NCBI RefSeq assembly: GCF_900176885.1
Contig: NZ_LT839648.1
Span: 1,821,533 to 1,885,532 of the forward strand
Length of the DNA stretch: 64,000 bases
From: Oceanobacillus senegalensis
GTDB taxonomy: Bacteria; Bacillota; Bacilli; Bacillales; Amphibacillaceae
Reading direction: 5' to 3'
Shown here: in pieces, positions 8,379-19,361 of the stretch
Layout: each line of letters begins with the position of its first letter
Numbering within the stretch: position 1 is the stretch's first letter
Notes under the pieces: model-generated
Told to the model about the DNA's origin: nothing
The model's input: the letters and a program-made list of their open reading frames with translations, nothing else
Databases searched by the model: none
Program-made: the position numbers and the translations under genes

Positions 8379-9728
8379 TTAGTCAATTTTTTTAAATCTA
8401 GTAAGAAAAAATCCGTCTGTTTGGAAATCTTGGGGAAATAGTTGGAATCCAAACTCTGTTAAACCATTTGCTCGTCTCATATCTTCAGGTAGTTCCTCAA
8501 AAAATGATGGGTCCACTTTAAATTCATCATGATTTTCAAGAAATCTTTGTACAACCTGTTCATTTTCCACCCTATCCACTGTGCATGTACTATATATGAA
8601 CAAACCACCTTTTTTCAAAAGCGGTGCAACACTATCCAATATTTCTAATTGGATTGTTGAAAGAGTGGTAATATCTGATTCCTTTTTATTATATTTTATC
8701 TCTGGTTTACCTCGTATAACTCCTAAACCAGAACACGGAGCATCAACTAAAATACGATCGAACGTTTCTGGCTCATGTATAGATTGTAGTTTTCTTGCAT
8801 CCGATGGGTTGGCATGAATGATTTGCAATCCTAACTCATCTGCTTTATGGTTAATTAAGTTTACTTTCTTTTTGTGTAAATCATAAGCATAAACTGTTCC
8901 TTGATTCTCCATTTTTTCAGCTATATGTGTCGCTTTTCCACCAGGAGCACTACATGCATCAAGCACCTTCATATTCTGTTCTGCACGAAGCATCTCTCCA
9001 ACGAGCATAGAACTTTGGTCCTGAATGGTTACATATCCATTCCTAAATAAATCAGTGGACAGGATATTTCCCTTTTCGATAATAATTCCCTGATTAGAAA
9101 AAATGGACGGCTTGACTTCAAAGCCCTGTTCCGTCAAACTCTTCATCGCTTCATCAACAGTTGTTTTTAATGGTTGTACACGAATAGATTGATGTTTCTT
9201 AGAACTATTTGCTTCACACATTCGTTTAGTCGTTTCATAACCATACTCATCCACCCACCGTTTGACAAGCCATTCTGGATGACTGGTTTCAACAGATAGC
9301 CTTTTTAATTTATCCTTAATCTCGGAAGTATCTGGAACCCCTTTACGCTGGACATTTCGTAATACTCCGTTAACAAAGCCACTGATTCCTTTATGACCAC
9401 GTTTCTTAGCAATTTCTACCGCCTCATGTATGACAGCATGGTCTGGTACCTTATCCAGAAAAGCCATTTGATATAGGGACATCCGTAATAGTATCCTTAC
9501 CCATACATCCATTTTCTTCTTGGGACTAATAAATTGATTAATATAATAATCTAATGTTATTTTACGCTGTAATGTACCGTAAACAATTTCAGTTAGAAGC
9601 TTTTCATCTTTAGCATTAATCCTCTTAGATTTAATCTCGTGGTCGATTAAAAGGTGACTAAAACCTTGATCCTTTTCTATTCGGATGAGTAAATCTAATA
9701 TTGCGTTTCTTAATCCATATTCTTTCAT
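8379..9728 (-). CDS. rsmB: 16S rRNA m5C967 methyltransferase RsmB
   Basis: RsmB (Sun/Fmu) methylates cytosine 967 of 16S rRNA. An N-terminal NusB-like RNA-binding domain (about 1-140) is followed by a Rossmann methyltransferase domain with the SAM motif DACSAPGGKATHIAE near 255 and both catalytic-cycle cysteines, in DAPCSGLG and YSTCTVDRVENE. The length, about 449 residues, is normal. I chose ATG at 9728 because AGGTGG lies 5 bases upstream; a GTG at 9737 is also possible. It starts 1 base after fmt, so the two are coupled. The gap to prpC is only 81 bases, with no room for rlmN. Confidence 0.95.
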   Translation of the reverse strand: MKEYGLRNAILDLLIRIEKDQGFSHLLIDHEIKSKRINAKDEKLLTEIVYGTLQRKITLDYYINQFISPKKKMDVWVRILLRMSLYQMAFLDKVPDHAVIHEAVEIAKKRGHKGISGFVNGVLRNVQRKGVPDTSEIKDKLKRLSVETSHPEWLVKRWVDEYGYETTKRMCEANSSKKHQSIRVQPLKTTVDEAMKSLTEQGFEVKPSIFSNQGIIIEKGNILSTDLFRNGYVTIQDQSSMLVGEMLRAEQNMKVLDACSAPGGKATHIAEKMENQGTVYAYDLHKKKVNLINHKADELGLQIIHANPSDARKLQSIHEPETFDRILVDAPCSGLGVIRGKPEIKYNKKESDITTLSTIQLEILDSVAPLLKKGGLFIYSTCTVDRVENEQVVQRFLENHDEFKVDPSFFEELPEDMRRANGLTEFGFQLFPQDFQTDGFFLTRFKKID

Positions 9729-9729
9729 T

Positions 9730-10668
9730 TTAACCACCTAAAATAATACCTGTCTGAATTCGATTTCTAGCACCTCTCAAATAATCCTTAACAGGCATTC
9801 TTTTTTTTCCTGCAGGTTGTATCTCTGTAATATTAATACCACTGTGTTCACCACAGACTACAGTAAAGTAATCCTCTTCTACACGGACAATTTCACCAGG
9901 TTGTCCTTTGGTTTCAGATGCTGTCGGTACCCCCCACCAGATTTTCATATTCTTTCCTTCATATGTCGTTGCTGCGACCGGCCATGGATGTAATCCACGA
10001 ATTTGATTATATATTTCTATATTGGATTTGGTCCAATCAATTCTTTCTTGTTCTCGTTTGATATTAGATGCAAACGTTGCTTTACTATCATCCTGTTTAA
10101 TAGGGGTTATATTTCCACTAAAAAGCTTTGGTAACGTATCTAATAATAGTTCGGCACCTGCTTCAGACAATTTATCATGCAAAATACCTACATGATCTTC
10201 TCCTTCTATTGGAACCGTCACTTGTGAAAGAATATCACCTGCGTCTAATTTTTCTGCCATATACATTATCGTGATGCCTGTTTCATTTTTTCCTTGAATA
10301 ATGGAATAATGAATCGGTGCCCCGCCACGTAATTCTGGTAGTAATGAAGCATGAACATTAACACAGCCATATTTAGGTTTCTCTAGCAACTCCTTTGGTA
10401 ATATTTGACCATATGCTGCTGTAACAATAATATCTGGAGCATAAGACAATATTTTATTATATTCATCTCTTATTTTATCTGGTTGAAATACTGGTATACC
10501 ATGTTTTTCTGCTTCTACTTTAACTGGTGGTGGTGTGATGGCACGCTTTCTTCCTTTTGGTCGGTCTGGTTGAGTAACAACTAGTACCACTTCATATTCT
10601 GTTCCTATAAGTGCTTGCAATACTGGCACTGAAAAGTCAGGTGTCCCCATAAATACGATTCGTTTCAT
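9730..10668 (-). CDS. fmt: Methionyl-tRNA formyltransferase
   Basis: Fmt formylates initiator Met-tRNA using 10-formyltetrahydrofolate, so it is needed for normal translation initiation. The N-terminal domain carries the substrate-specific loop and the catalytic signature [15 protein letters not shown] (Asn-104 and His-106 region), with a downstream Asp in EKLDAGDIL; the C-terminal OB-like domain contacts tRNA. The 312-residue length is typical. AAGG is placed before the ATG. In B. subtilis def lies between priA and fmt; here a 123-base gap carrying a short repeat takes that place. Confidence 0.96.
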   Translation of the reverse strand: MKRIVFMGTPDFSVPVLQALIGTEYEVVLVVTQPDRPKGRKRAITPPPVKVEAEKHGIPVFQPDKIRDEYNKILSYAPDIIVTAAYGQILPKELLEKPKYGCVNVHASLLPELRGGAPIHYSIIQGKNETGITIMYMAEKLDAGDILSQVTVPIEGEDHVGILHDKLSEAGAELLLDTLPKLFSGNITPIKQDDSKATFASNIKREQERIDWTKSNIEIYNQIRGLHPWPVAATTYEGKNMKIWWGVPTASETKGQPGEIVRVEEDYFTVVCGEHSGINITEIQPAGKKRMPVKDYLRGARNRIQTGIILGG

Positions 10669-10690
10669 TGTCGTACCTTCTTTCTAAATA

Positions 10691-10763
10691 GGTTGTTCAA
10701 AAAGTTTAGTGTGAAGATGACACATCGAGTTTCTCGACCTTTTTATCCTCCTTTTTTGAACAC
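10691..10763. repeat. Short copy (A) of GTTCAAAAAG-ended dispersed repeat
   Basis: The segment begins GGTTGTTCAAAAAG and ends CTCCTTTTTTGAACAC, so its ends are imperfect inverted repeats. The ends match those of the longer copies at 15353-15632 and 19080-19297, but the middle is missing. It occupies the fmt-priA gap where def normally lies. It looks like an internally deleted MITE-like element. Confidence 0.6.
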
Positions 10764-10791
10764 ATACAATTACTACCATTTCCCATCATAC

Positions 10792-13197
10792 CTACATTAG
10801 ATGGTATGGTTGCATGTCAATCGAAATTATAAAATCTTCTTTCCGGACATCTTCAAATTGGGTTAAAATTTGATTTAAATTGGTTCGTAAATTTGGCTCA
10901 TTTCTATATTTTATCATGCATTGATACCTATATCTATCCTTTATTCGCGGGATTGGTGAAGGTGTTGGTCCTAGCACAATCGTTGTTGGATTAACTTTTT
11001 TCATTAATAGATGCACAAACCTTTGTGCATTTTGAACGACTTTTACCTTATTTTCATGTGAAAATGTGATAAGAACTAAAAAATAGTATGGCGGATACCG
11101 GAATTTTTTTCTCATTCCCATTTCTCTTTTATAAAAGTCTATAAAGTTATATTCACTAGCAAGTTTTATACTATAATGGTCAGGAGTATACGTTTGGACT
11201 AAAACTTCTCCTGTTAATTCATGTCTACCAGCTCGTCCACTAACTTGTGTTAGAAGCTGAAATGTTTTTTCACTAGAGCGGAAATCTGGCAAATGAAGCA
11301 TGGAATCAGCGGTTAAAACACCAACTAATGTAACATTTTCAAAATCTAATCCTTTTGCAATCATTTGTGTCCCTAGTAAGATATCAGCTTTATACTCACT
11401 GAACTGCCTTAATATCCTTTCATGGGACCCTTTCTTCCGAGTTGTATCCACATCCATCCTTAAAATTCTTGCCTGTGGAATAAGTTCGGTTAGTGCTTCC
11501 TCCACTCGCTGTGTTCCTGTCCCAAAATAACGGATTAAGTCACTACTACATTCCGGACAAATAGTTGGTACCATTTCTTCGTAGGAACAATAATGACATT
11601 TAAGTCTATTGCTATTTTTATGATAAGTTAATGCAATATCGCAATGTGGACATTCATTGACATGGCCACAATCCCTACACATTACAAAAGTAGAATACCC
11701 TCTGCGATTTAATAAAAGAACAATCTGTTCCTTATTCGCAATACATTTCTCCATTCTTTCTTTTAGCTTTCTTGAAAACATCGTCCGATTTCCTGCATGC
11801 AACTCAGCACGCATATCAATTATATCAACATGTGGCATTGGCTGATCATTTGTACGTTTACTTAAGGTTGCAAGCTTATAAACATCTTTTGCAGCCCGAG
11901 CATAAGACTCTAAAGTCGGTGTTGCACTACCTAATACAACGGGACAGTGATGGTGCTTCCCTCTGTAAATAGCAACGTCTCTTGCATGATACCGAGGATT
12001 ATCTTCTTGTTTATAGGTCGTCTCGTGTTCTTCATCGATTATGATGATGCCAATATTTTCAAAGGGTGCAAAAATGGCTGACCTTGCACCAACGACAACC
12101 TGTACCTCTTTACGCTGAATCCGTCTCCATTCATCGTATTTTTCACCTGCTGATAGGGCACTATGCATAACTGCTACATTTTTCCCGAATCTACCTTTAA
12201 ATCGGTTTACCATTTGCGGGGTTAGGGCAATTTCTGGTACCAGAACAATTGCTTCTGCGCCTTTATCTATCACTTGTTGAATGGCTTGAAGATAGACCTC
12301 CGTCTTTCCGCTCCCTGTAACACCATGCAATAATATGACATCATGATGATTCGTATGTATTGATTCCAAAATCGGTTCAATCGCATTCTTCTGTTCATCC
12401 GTCAACTCTAATGCAGTTGTTCTTTCAAATTGATGGTCATCATAAGGATTTCTTAATACTTCTTCCTTATAGGTTTCTAGCAATCCTTTATCAACCAAAT
12501 TTTTCACAGTTTGATTGGTTGTTTGAAAATTCTTCAGTAGTTCTTTCTGTGGTACAGGTTCAGTATTCTCGATAAAATACGAAAGCAATTGTTTCTGTTT
12601 TTTAGCGTTTTTCGGAATATCTATTATCGCTTCCTCAAGAAAATGAGATTCACGCGCAGGTTTAATCATTAAAACCTGCTTTTTGGTTATTCTTGATTGA
12701 ACAATATAGTCAATCGATATGTCACCTGATTGGATGGATTTCTGTAGTTGATAGTAGCTTATTTTTCGTTTTTCAAATTCTTCATACGACACCACGTATC
12801 GTCCAGCAAATAAATTCTCTAATTCGTCTGGTAACATGGCGTCAGTCATCCGAACAATTTCCTTTTTATATTTTGATTTAAGAACCTGTGGCAGCATCGC
12901 TTGAAGTGCTGTAATCGACAAACTCAGTGTTTCCTTCGCTACCCATTTCCCTAAATCTAATAATTCCTCTGTTAGAACAGGTATAACGTCTAGTACATCA
13001 ATTATATCTTTCAGCTTACTAAACGTTGATTCCGAAACCCTTTCCACTACAAAACCCATTATCTTTCTAGGGCCGAATGGGACAATAACTCGCATACCTG
13101 GCTTAAGCATATCCTGAAATTTTAGGGGAATGGAATAATCAAATGTTTGGTTAGTCGAGCTTGCAGGCACATCTACAATGACCTTTGCTATATTCAC
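10792..13197 (-). CDS. priA: Primosomal replication restart helicase PriA
   Basis: PriA binds stalled forks and D-loops and reloads the replicative helicase. The 801-residue protein has an N-terminal DNA-binding domain (about 1-110), a DEAH-type helicase core with GVTGSGKTEVYL (Walker A) and DEEH (Walker B), an eight-cysteine double zinc-binding insertion (CRDCGHVNECPHC then CHYC and CPEC), and a C-terminal domain. The start codon is GTG at 13197, overlapping the coaBC TAG by one base, with AAGGATG upstream. The gene follows coaBC and precedes fmt as in other Bacillaceae. Confidence 0.96.
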   Translation of the reverse strand: MNIAKVIVDVPASSTNQTFDYSIPLKFQDMLKPGMRVIVPFGPRKIMGFVVERVSESTFSKLKDIIDVLDVIPVLTEELLDLGKWVAKETLSLSITALQAMLPQVLKSKYKKEIVRMTDAMLPDELENLFAGRYVVSYEEFEKRKISYYQLQKSIQSGDISIDYIVQSRITKKQVLMIKPARESHFLEEAIIDIPKNAKKQKQLLSYFIENTEPVPQKELLKNFQTTNQTVKNLVDKGLLETYKEEVLRNPYDDHQFERTTALELTDEQKNAIEPILESIHTNHHDVILLHGVTGSGKTEVYLQAIQQVIDKGAEAIVLVPEIALTPQMVNRFKGRFGKNVAVMHSALSAGEKYDEWRRIQRKEVQVVVGARSAIFAPFENIGIIIIDEEHETTYKQEDNPRYHARDVAIYRGKHHHCPVVLGSATPTLESYARAAKDVYKLATLSKRTNDQPMPHVDIIDMRAELHAGNRTMFSRKLKERMEKCIANKEQIVLLLNRRGYSTFVMCRDCGHVNECPHCDIALTYHKNSNRLKCHYCSYEEMVPTICPECSSDLIRYFGTGTQRVEEALTELIPQARILRMDVDTTRKKGSHERILRQFSEYKADILLGTQMIAKGLDFENVTLVGVLTADSMLHLPDFRSSEKTFQLLTQVSGRAGRHELTGEVLVQTYTPDHYSIKLASEYNFIDFYKREMGMRKKFRYPPYYFLVLITFSHENKVKVVQNAQRFVHLLMKKVNPTTIVLGPTPSPIPRIKDRYRYQCMIKYRNEPNLRTNLNQILTQFEDVRKEDFIISIDMQPYHLM

Positions 13198-14402
13198 TAC
13201 TGATCATCCTTCATATCTTGATAAATCGAGTATAAAAGTTTTCTAGCCACTTCTTTTTTTGTTGCTCGAGCAAATCCTTTTTCATTTCCATCTTTATTTA
13301 TGTATGTGACTATATTCGTATCTACACCAAAACCAGCACCCTCTTGTGCAACGTTATTGATAACAATGGCATCTAGATTCTTTTTTTGTAACTTATTCAT
13401 ACCATACTCTATCGGATTTTTCGTTTCTGCAGCAAATCCTACTAAAAATTGATGTTTTTTTTCTTGTCCTAAAGAATGTAATATATCTTTTGTCCTTTCC
13501 ATTTCCAATTGCCAAATCCCATCCTGCTTTTTCATTTTGTGGTCAAAAACCATTTTAGGTCGATAATCGGCCACTGCTGCAGCTTTAATTACAATATCAT
13601 TTTCATGGAAAAACTCATGCATGGCGTTATACATATCATCAGCTGATTCGATATCGACTCTCTTTATATGCGAATCAGATACCTGCTGATTTGTCGGCCC
13701 TGTGACCAAAGTTACACGAGCACCCAATTCAGCTGCTACCTCTGCAATAGCAAATCCCATTTTACCTGAGGACCTATTTGTAAAAAATCGTACCGGATCA
13801 ACCTTTTCTCGTGTTGGGCCTGCAGATACTAAAAGTTTTTTTCCTTCTAAAAATGTATCAACTTTCTGATGTTCCTGAATGACATTAATAATTGTTTCTG
13901 GTTCCTCCAGCCTACCTTTTCCAACATAACCGCAAGCTAGATATCCCGCTCCAGGCTCAATAAAGTGGTATCCCCATTCTTCTAATTGTTTCATATTCTT
14001 GGTAACGGCTGGATGAGCATACATATGTACGTTCATAGCAGGTGCGATGTAGACGGTTGCTTCGGTTGCTAATATAGTAGTCGTAAGCATATCATCGGCC
14101 ATCCCATTTGCTAATTTACCAATAACATTTGCAGTAGCGGGGGCAATGATAACGAAATCTGCCCAGTCGGCTAAATCAATATGTGCAATTTTTTCTGGAT
14201 CTTTTTCATCAAATGTATCCGTGTACACAGGATTCCTTGATAGCGCCTGGAAAGTTAATGGTGATACAAATCCCATTGCATTCTCAGTCATAATCACTTT
14301 CACATTTGCACCCTTTTGTGTTAACTTACTGGTTAAGGCGCATGCCTTGTATGCTGCAATTCCCCCAGAAACACATAGTAAAATATTTTTTTGATAGACC
14401 AT
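13197..14402 (-). CDS. coaBC: Bifunctional CoaBC (phosphopantothenoylcysteine synthetase/decarboxylase)
   Basis: CoaBC carries out two steps of coenzyme A synthesis: CTP-dependent joining of cysteine to 4'-phosphopantothenate, then FMN-dependent decarboxylation. The N-terminal CoaC flavodoxin-like domain shows SGGIAAYKA near residue 12, the substrate motif PAMNVHM near 117 and the active cysteine in [10 protein letters not shown] near 155. The C-terminal CoaB domain begins near 190 with [25 protein letters not shown]-type sequence and includes the [10 protein letters not shown] motif. The 401-residue length is normal. It follows the rpoZ terminator by about 70 bases, so it may have its own promoter. 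Confidence 0.96.
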   Translation of the reverse strand: MVYQKNILLCVSGGIAAYKACALTSKLTQKGANVKVIMTENAMGFVSPLTFQALSRNPVYTDTFDEKDPEKIAHIDLADWADFVIIAPATANVIGKLANGMADDMLTTTILATEATVYIAPAMNVHMYAHPAVTKNMKQLEEWGYHFIEPGAGYLACGYVGKGRLEEPETIINVIQEHQKVDTFLEGKKLLVSAGPTREKVDPVRFFTNRSSGKMGFAIAEVAAELGARVTLVTGPTNQQVSDSHIKRVDIESADDMYNAMHEFFHENDIVIKAAAVADYRPKMVFDHKMKKQDGIWQLEMERTKDILHSLGQEKKHQFLVGFAAETKNPIEYGMNKLQKKNLDAIVINNVAQEGAGFGVDTNIVTYINKDGNEKGFARATKKEVARKLLYSIYQDMKDDQ

Positions 14403-14473
14403 TTATATCGCCTCACAAACATTTCATCATATTCTAGTATATTTATATCATATTTAAAACGTCTATTAACAAT

Positions 14474-14504
14474 AAAAGCCCCCGTACTATCACGAGGGCC
14501 TTTT
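14474..14504 (-). terminator. Terminator after rpoZ
   Basis: On the minus strand AAAAGGCCCTCGT pairs with ACGGGGGCTTTT (with G-U pairs) around a 6-base loop, followed by T-rich sequence. It separates gmk-rpoZ from coaBC. Confidence 0.75.
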
Positions 14505-14509
14505 ATTAT

Positions 14510-15632
<1,123 letters not shown>

Positions 15633-15645
15633 TTACAAAAAGGAA

Positions 15646-15906
15646 TTATTCCTCTGTAATCTCATCATTACTTATGACACGCTGGCCGACCGTTTCAGGC
15701 TGAACCGCAGACAATACAACATGGTCACTATCTGTGATAATCACAGCTCTTGTTCTCCGACCGTATGTTGCATCTATTAATTTATTATTATCTCTTGCTA
15801 CATTTACAATTCGTTTTATCGGTGCTGACTCTGGTGAAACAATTGAGATAATCCGATTGGCAGAGACAACATTACCGAAACCAATATTTATTAAACTTAA
15901 ATTCAA
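15646..15906 (-). CDS. remA: Extracellular matrix regulator RemA (DUF370)
   Basis: RemA is a small DNA-binding protein that forms ring-like oligomers and activates biofilm-matrix and osmoprotection genes in B. subtilis. The 86-residue product covers the whole DUF370 domain, with [20 protein letters not shown] near the start and [11 protein letters not shown], the basic DNA-contact region, near residue 47. The start is TTG at 15906; its ribosome binding site is an unusual run of eight G (15914-15921) followed by AAG. Normally yloC lies directly upstream, but here the next upstream gene is the P-type ATPase beyond a terminator, so remA must have its own promoter. Confidence 0.93.
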   Translation of the reverse strand: MNLSLINIGFGNVVSANRIISIVSPESAPIKRIVNVARDNNKLIDATYGRRTRAVIITDSDHVVLSAVQPETVGQRVISNDEITEE

Positions 15907-16148
15907 ATTTCTTCCCCCCCCTATATCTACCGTTTATATGTAACCTAACCATTATTGTACAATAAAAAAGAAAAACATAGCAATTCAAGGGTTTGTACCG
16001 ATTTATTATACAATAAATAATCATGAAAAAGATAGTTCTTCTTAATATTTCTTTCTATGCTCCACTTTTCCATATAAATACAACATGATATATCGATGGT
16101 TTGAAATTACCAATACGCTTCATTCATTATACATAATTTTGATACAAC
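15907..16148 (-). promoter_or_regulatory. Leader region of remA
   Basis: This AT-rich stretch, between the ATPase terminator and remA, must hold the remA promoter because nothing upstream reads through the hairpin. Several AT-rich -10-like hexamers exist but I see no pair of -35 and -10 boxes good enough to name. No gene is visible in the wider 412-base gap; yloC, usual here, is absent. Confidence 0.35.
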
Positions 16149-16196
16149 AAAAAAGGAACAACCCGAAAAGATTCACCTGATCAGGTTTGTTCCTTT
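16149..16196 (-). terminator. Terminator after the P-type ATPase gene
   Basis: A 10-bp stem (16152-16161 with 16187-16196) followed on the minus strand by TTTTTTG. The 25-base loop contains a perfect 12-base palindrome, ACCTGATCAGGT, at 16175-16186. Confidence 0.75.
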
Positions 16197-16318
16197 ATTT
16201 TGGTATTTTTCTATATATTATTTTCATTTCATAGATTGCTGAAGCTGCTTCCTTGGAAAATGGTTGTATCAATGATATATATTTTTCGTCATAACAACAT
16301 GATAATTAGGTCATAGCA

Positions 16319-18970
16319 TTATTTTTTAAATCCAAATAACACTGTTGGTATTGCACTTAAAGCACCGATGAATAACCAATCTCTTAATGCTAAGCTTGTT
16401 GTATGGAAGATTGGTTGTAGTAGTGGCCAGTAAATGACAACAAGCAGTAATAGGATGGATGATATAACTGCCACGATAAGATACCAATTTCCAAAAGGGT
16501 TTCGATCAAAAATGGAATTCTCTGTACGACAATCAAATACATGAATTAATTGGGCCATGACCAATGTTGAGAATGCAACGGTTTGGGCATACACTAAATT
16601 ATCCGGATTGTTTTGATAAGTTAGCATAAAGGCAATTAAAGTCACTAATCCGATTAAAATCCCCCGACTAATAATCTTATATCCCAATCCTCTTGCAAAA
16701 ACTCCCTCTCTTGGATTACGAGGAGACCGCTTCATCACGTTATCTTCGGCCTTGTCAAGTCCCAATGCCATGGCTGGTAAACCATCTGTTACGAGGTTAA
16801 CCCATAGTATTTGGACAGGAACGAGAGGCAGTGGCATTGCTAGCAACATCGCAAATAGCATCACTAATATTTCCCCAACATTCGATGCCAATAAGTAGCG
16901 GACAAACTTCCTTATATTCTCGTAAATATTTCTGCCTTCCTGTATAGCAGACTTGATTGTTGCAAAATTATCATCCATTAATATAAGAGATGAAGCTTCT
17001 TTGGTTACGTCCGTACCACTAATTCCCATACTAATACCAATATCACTCGCTTTAATAGCTGGTGCATCGTTAACACCATCCCCAGTCATTGCTACAATAT
17101 GACCTTTTTCCTGAAATGCCTTCACAATTTTTAATTTATGTTCAGGTGTTACCCTTGCAAAAACATAAGTTTCTTCAATTACATCCTCTAATTCCTCAAC
17201 AGACATTTTATTTAATTGATGTCCTTCTAACACCATTCCATTTTCTGGCATTAAATTTAAATTTCTAGCAATGGCTTGTGCTGTATTTACGTGGTCTCCT
17301 GTAATCATCACCGTTTTTATACCGGCTTGTCTACATTCTTCTATTGCTGATTTAACTTCTTTTCTTGGTGGATCAATCATACCGAACAAACCAATAAAGG
17401 TTAGATCCTTTTCTAAAAATCCTTCATCTAATGATTGATTCTTTGTTAATGGCTTTACTCCAATCGCAATCGTTCGGAGGGCTTTATCAGCCATATCACT
17501 AATAGAGCGATTGATTCTTTGTTTATCTTCCTTTCGAAGAAGTGAACGTTCTTCCCCTTCTAAATAATAGGATGACCTAGGTAATAGCACATCTGGCGCA
17601 CCCTTTGTAATTAACAAACGGATTCCATTTTCATCTTCCACTACTACACTCATTCGTTTTCTATCCGAGTCGAATGGGATCTCTTTAATAATTTTAAATT
17701 TCTCTGCATCCACTTGTTTTAATCCTATTTTTCTTGATGCAACTAGGAGTGCACCGTCCGTTGGGTCTCCATCAATAAAGTACTTCCCTTTTTTCACTAC
17801 CAATGATGCATTGTTACAGAGCATTCCATACAAAAGCATTTTTTCTAAGTTCGGATAATTACCTTCAATTCTCGTCTTATCCAAGTAAAAATCGCCATGT
17901 ACATCATAACCATCCCCTGTAACATATAAATGCCTTCCATTTAAATATATTTCTTTTACAGTCATTTTATTTTCTGTCATGGTTCCTGTTTTATCTGAAC
18001 AAATAACAGATGCTGTTCCTAAGGTTTCTACAGCAGAAAGCTTTCTTACAATCGCCTTTTTTCGAATCATACGTTGAACACCTAAGGATAATGCGACAGT
18101 AACAATAGCTGGTAAACCTTCAGGAATCGCGGCAACTGCAAGGGATACGCCTGCCAGAAACATTTGATACATTGGATTCCCTTGGAAGATACCAAGTATA
18201 ACTACTAGTGCGGTCAATAATAATGCTACAATGATTAATATTTTCCCTAATTCAGCTAATCTTCTTTCAAGTGGTGTCATGGTTTTCTTCGTATTTACCA
18301 TTAAGGAAGCAATTTGTCCCATAACGGTATTCATCCCAGTGCCGACGACAATACCGATACCTGAACCTCTTGTTACTAGCGTTCCCATAAAACCCATATT
18401 TGCCTGATCCTGGGCTTCTAAATCTTCTTGATGTATGGCACTAGCATGTTTAACAACTGGCAAGGATTCACCAGTAAGAGCTGATTCCTCTGTTTCCATA
18501 CTATTTGATTTCGTTATACGAATATCTGCTGGAACCCTGTCACCACTATTAACCCGAATAACATCTCCAACAACTACATCCTTTGATAGGATTTTCTCCC
18601 ACTTTCCCTCTCTTAGCACATTTGCCATTGGTGCCGATAACTCTTTTAATTTTTCCAATGACTTTTCCGCTTTTTGTTCTTGGAAATAACCAATAAAACC
18701 ATTCACTAATACAATCCCCATAATGGCGATTGCATCGATGTATTCACCTAGAAGTCCTGCGATTAATGTTGCGGCTAATAAAACAATTACCATAAAATCC
18801 TGAAACTGTTTTAGAAATATTAGCCACTTCGGTGTATTTTTTTGTGATTCTAGCTGATTTAGTCCATACTGTTTCCGTCTTTCCTCGACCTGTTTTGAAC
18901 TCAGTCCTTTCGACGACAATACATACATTTTCTGCTCTACTTTTTCAACATCGAACTGATACCACTTCAT
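16319..18970 (-). CDS. Calcium-transporting P-type ATPase (YloB, P2A type)
   Basis: This is a SERCA-like P2A ATPase that uses ATP to move Ca2+ out of the cytoplasm; in B. subtilis YloB is linked to spore formation and germination. The sequence has an N-terminal cation ATPase domain, the actuator TGES motif, the phosphorylation motif CSDKTGTMT with its Asp, the nucleotide-binding KGAPD, the hinge GDGVND, and about ten membrane helices, including the ion-site helix VAAIPEGLPAIV. I start at 18970 because GGAGG lies 7 bases before this ATG; the open frame begins ten codons earlier. The length of about 883 residues is normal. A repeat element lies between it and the divergent rqcH gene. Confidence 0.93.
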   Translation of the reverse strand: MKWYQFDVEKVEQKMYVLSSKGLSSKQVEERRKQYGLNQLESQKNTPKWLIFLKQFQDFMVIVLLAATLIAGLLGEYIDAIAIMGIVLVNGFIGYFQEQKAEKSLEKLKELSAPMANVLREGKWEKILSKDVVVGDVIRVNSGDRVPADIRITKSNSMETEESALTGESLPVVKHASAIHQEDLEAQDQANMGFMGTLVTRGSGIGIVVGTGMNTVMGQIASLMVNTKKTMTPLERRLAELGKILIIVALLLTALVVILGIFQGNPMYQMFLAGVSLAVAAIPEGLPAIVTVALSLGVQRMIRKKAIVRKLSAVETLGTASVICSDKTGTMTENKMTVKEIYLNGRHLYVTGDGYDVHGDFYLDKTRIEGNYPNLEKMLLYGMLCNNASLVVKKGKYFIDGDPTDGALLVASRKIGLKQVDAEKFKIIKEIPFDSDRKRMSVVVEDENGIRLLITKGAPDVLLPRSSYYLEGEERSLLRKEDKQRINRSISDMADKALRTIAIGVKPLTKNQSLDEGFLEKDLTFIGLFGMIDPPRKEVKSAIEECRQAGIKTVMITGDHVNTAQAIARNLNLMPENGMVLEGHQLNKMSVEELEDVIEETYVFARVTPEHKLKIVKAFQEKGHIVAMTGDGVNDAPAIKASDIGISMGISGTDVTKEASSLILMDDNFATIKSAIQEGRNIYENIRKFVRYLLASNVGEILVMLFAMLLAMPLPLVPVQILWVNLVTDGLPAMALGLDKAEDNVMKRSPRNPREGVFARGLGYKIISRGILIGLVTLIAFMLTYQNNPDNLVYAQTVAFSTLVMAQLIHVFDCRTENSIFDRNPFGNWYLIVAVISSILLLLVVIYWPLLQPIFHTTSLALRDWLFIGALSAIPTVLFGFKK

Positions 18971-19079
18971 CTGCATTCCTCCGGGATATAGATAATACAT
19001 TCTTGTAGGGAAAAGCTTTCAGCCTCTATACGAGTAAAGCATAGAAAAAGCCGGACCCACTTTTCTCTATTTATTTCTT

Positions 19080-19297
19080 TGTCCAAAAAGGAGGTTAAAA
19101 AAGACAGGTCTGCTAGGTTCTCTTACTGTCCTTGGACTGCGGTTACTCGTACCACCGAAAACATTGTGGAGAGCACCAATACTAGCAAATCCTGTACGCC
19201 TCAAAGTTCAAGTGGCGTAACTTTGAACACAAGGGAAGCTCCTTAAACACCAACGAGAACCATGGACGTATATTTTTACCGTACTTTTTGAACAACC
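19080..19297. repeat. Long copy (C) of GTTCAAAAAG-ended dispersed repeat
   Basis: Read on the minus strand this matches 15353-15632, with ends GGTTGTTCAAAAAG and CCTCCTTTTTGGACA and a shared core at 19136-19178. It fills most of the 391-base gap between the ATPase gene and rqcH, which are divergent, and so sits among their promoters. The gap holds no gene. Bases 19298-19361 carry AT-rich sequence and the rqcH ribosome binding site. Confidence 0.75.
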
Positions 19298-19361
19298 TCT
19301 AATGGATATCTATGCATACTTGTCCGTAAAAATGCTATAATTACCGTTGGAGGTGATAGAA

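Noticed and set aside
16175-16186. Perfect palindrome ACCTGATCAGGT as an operator
   Set aside because: It lies in the loop of a terminator downstream of a gene, with no promoter nearby, so an operator role is unlikely.
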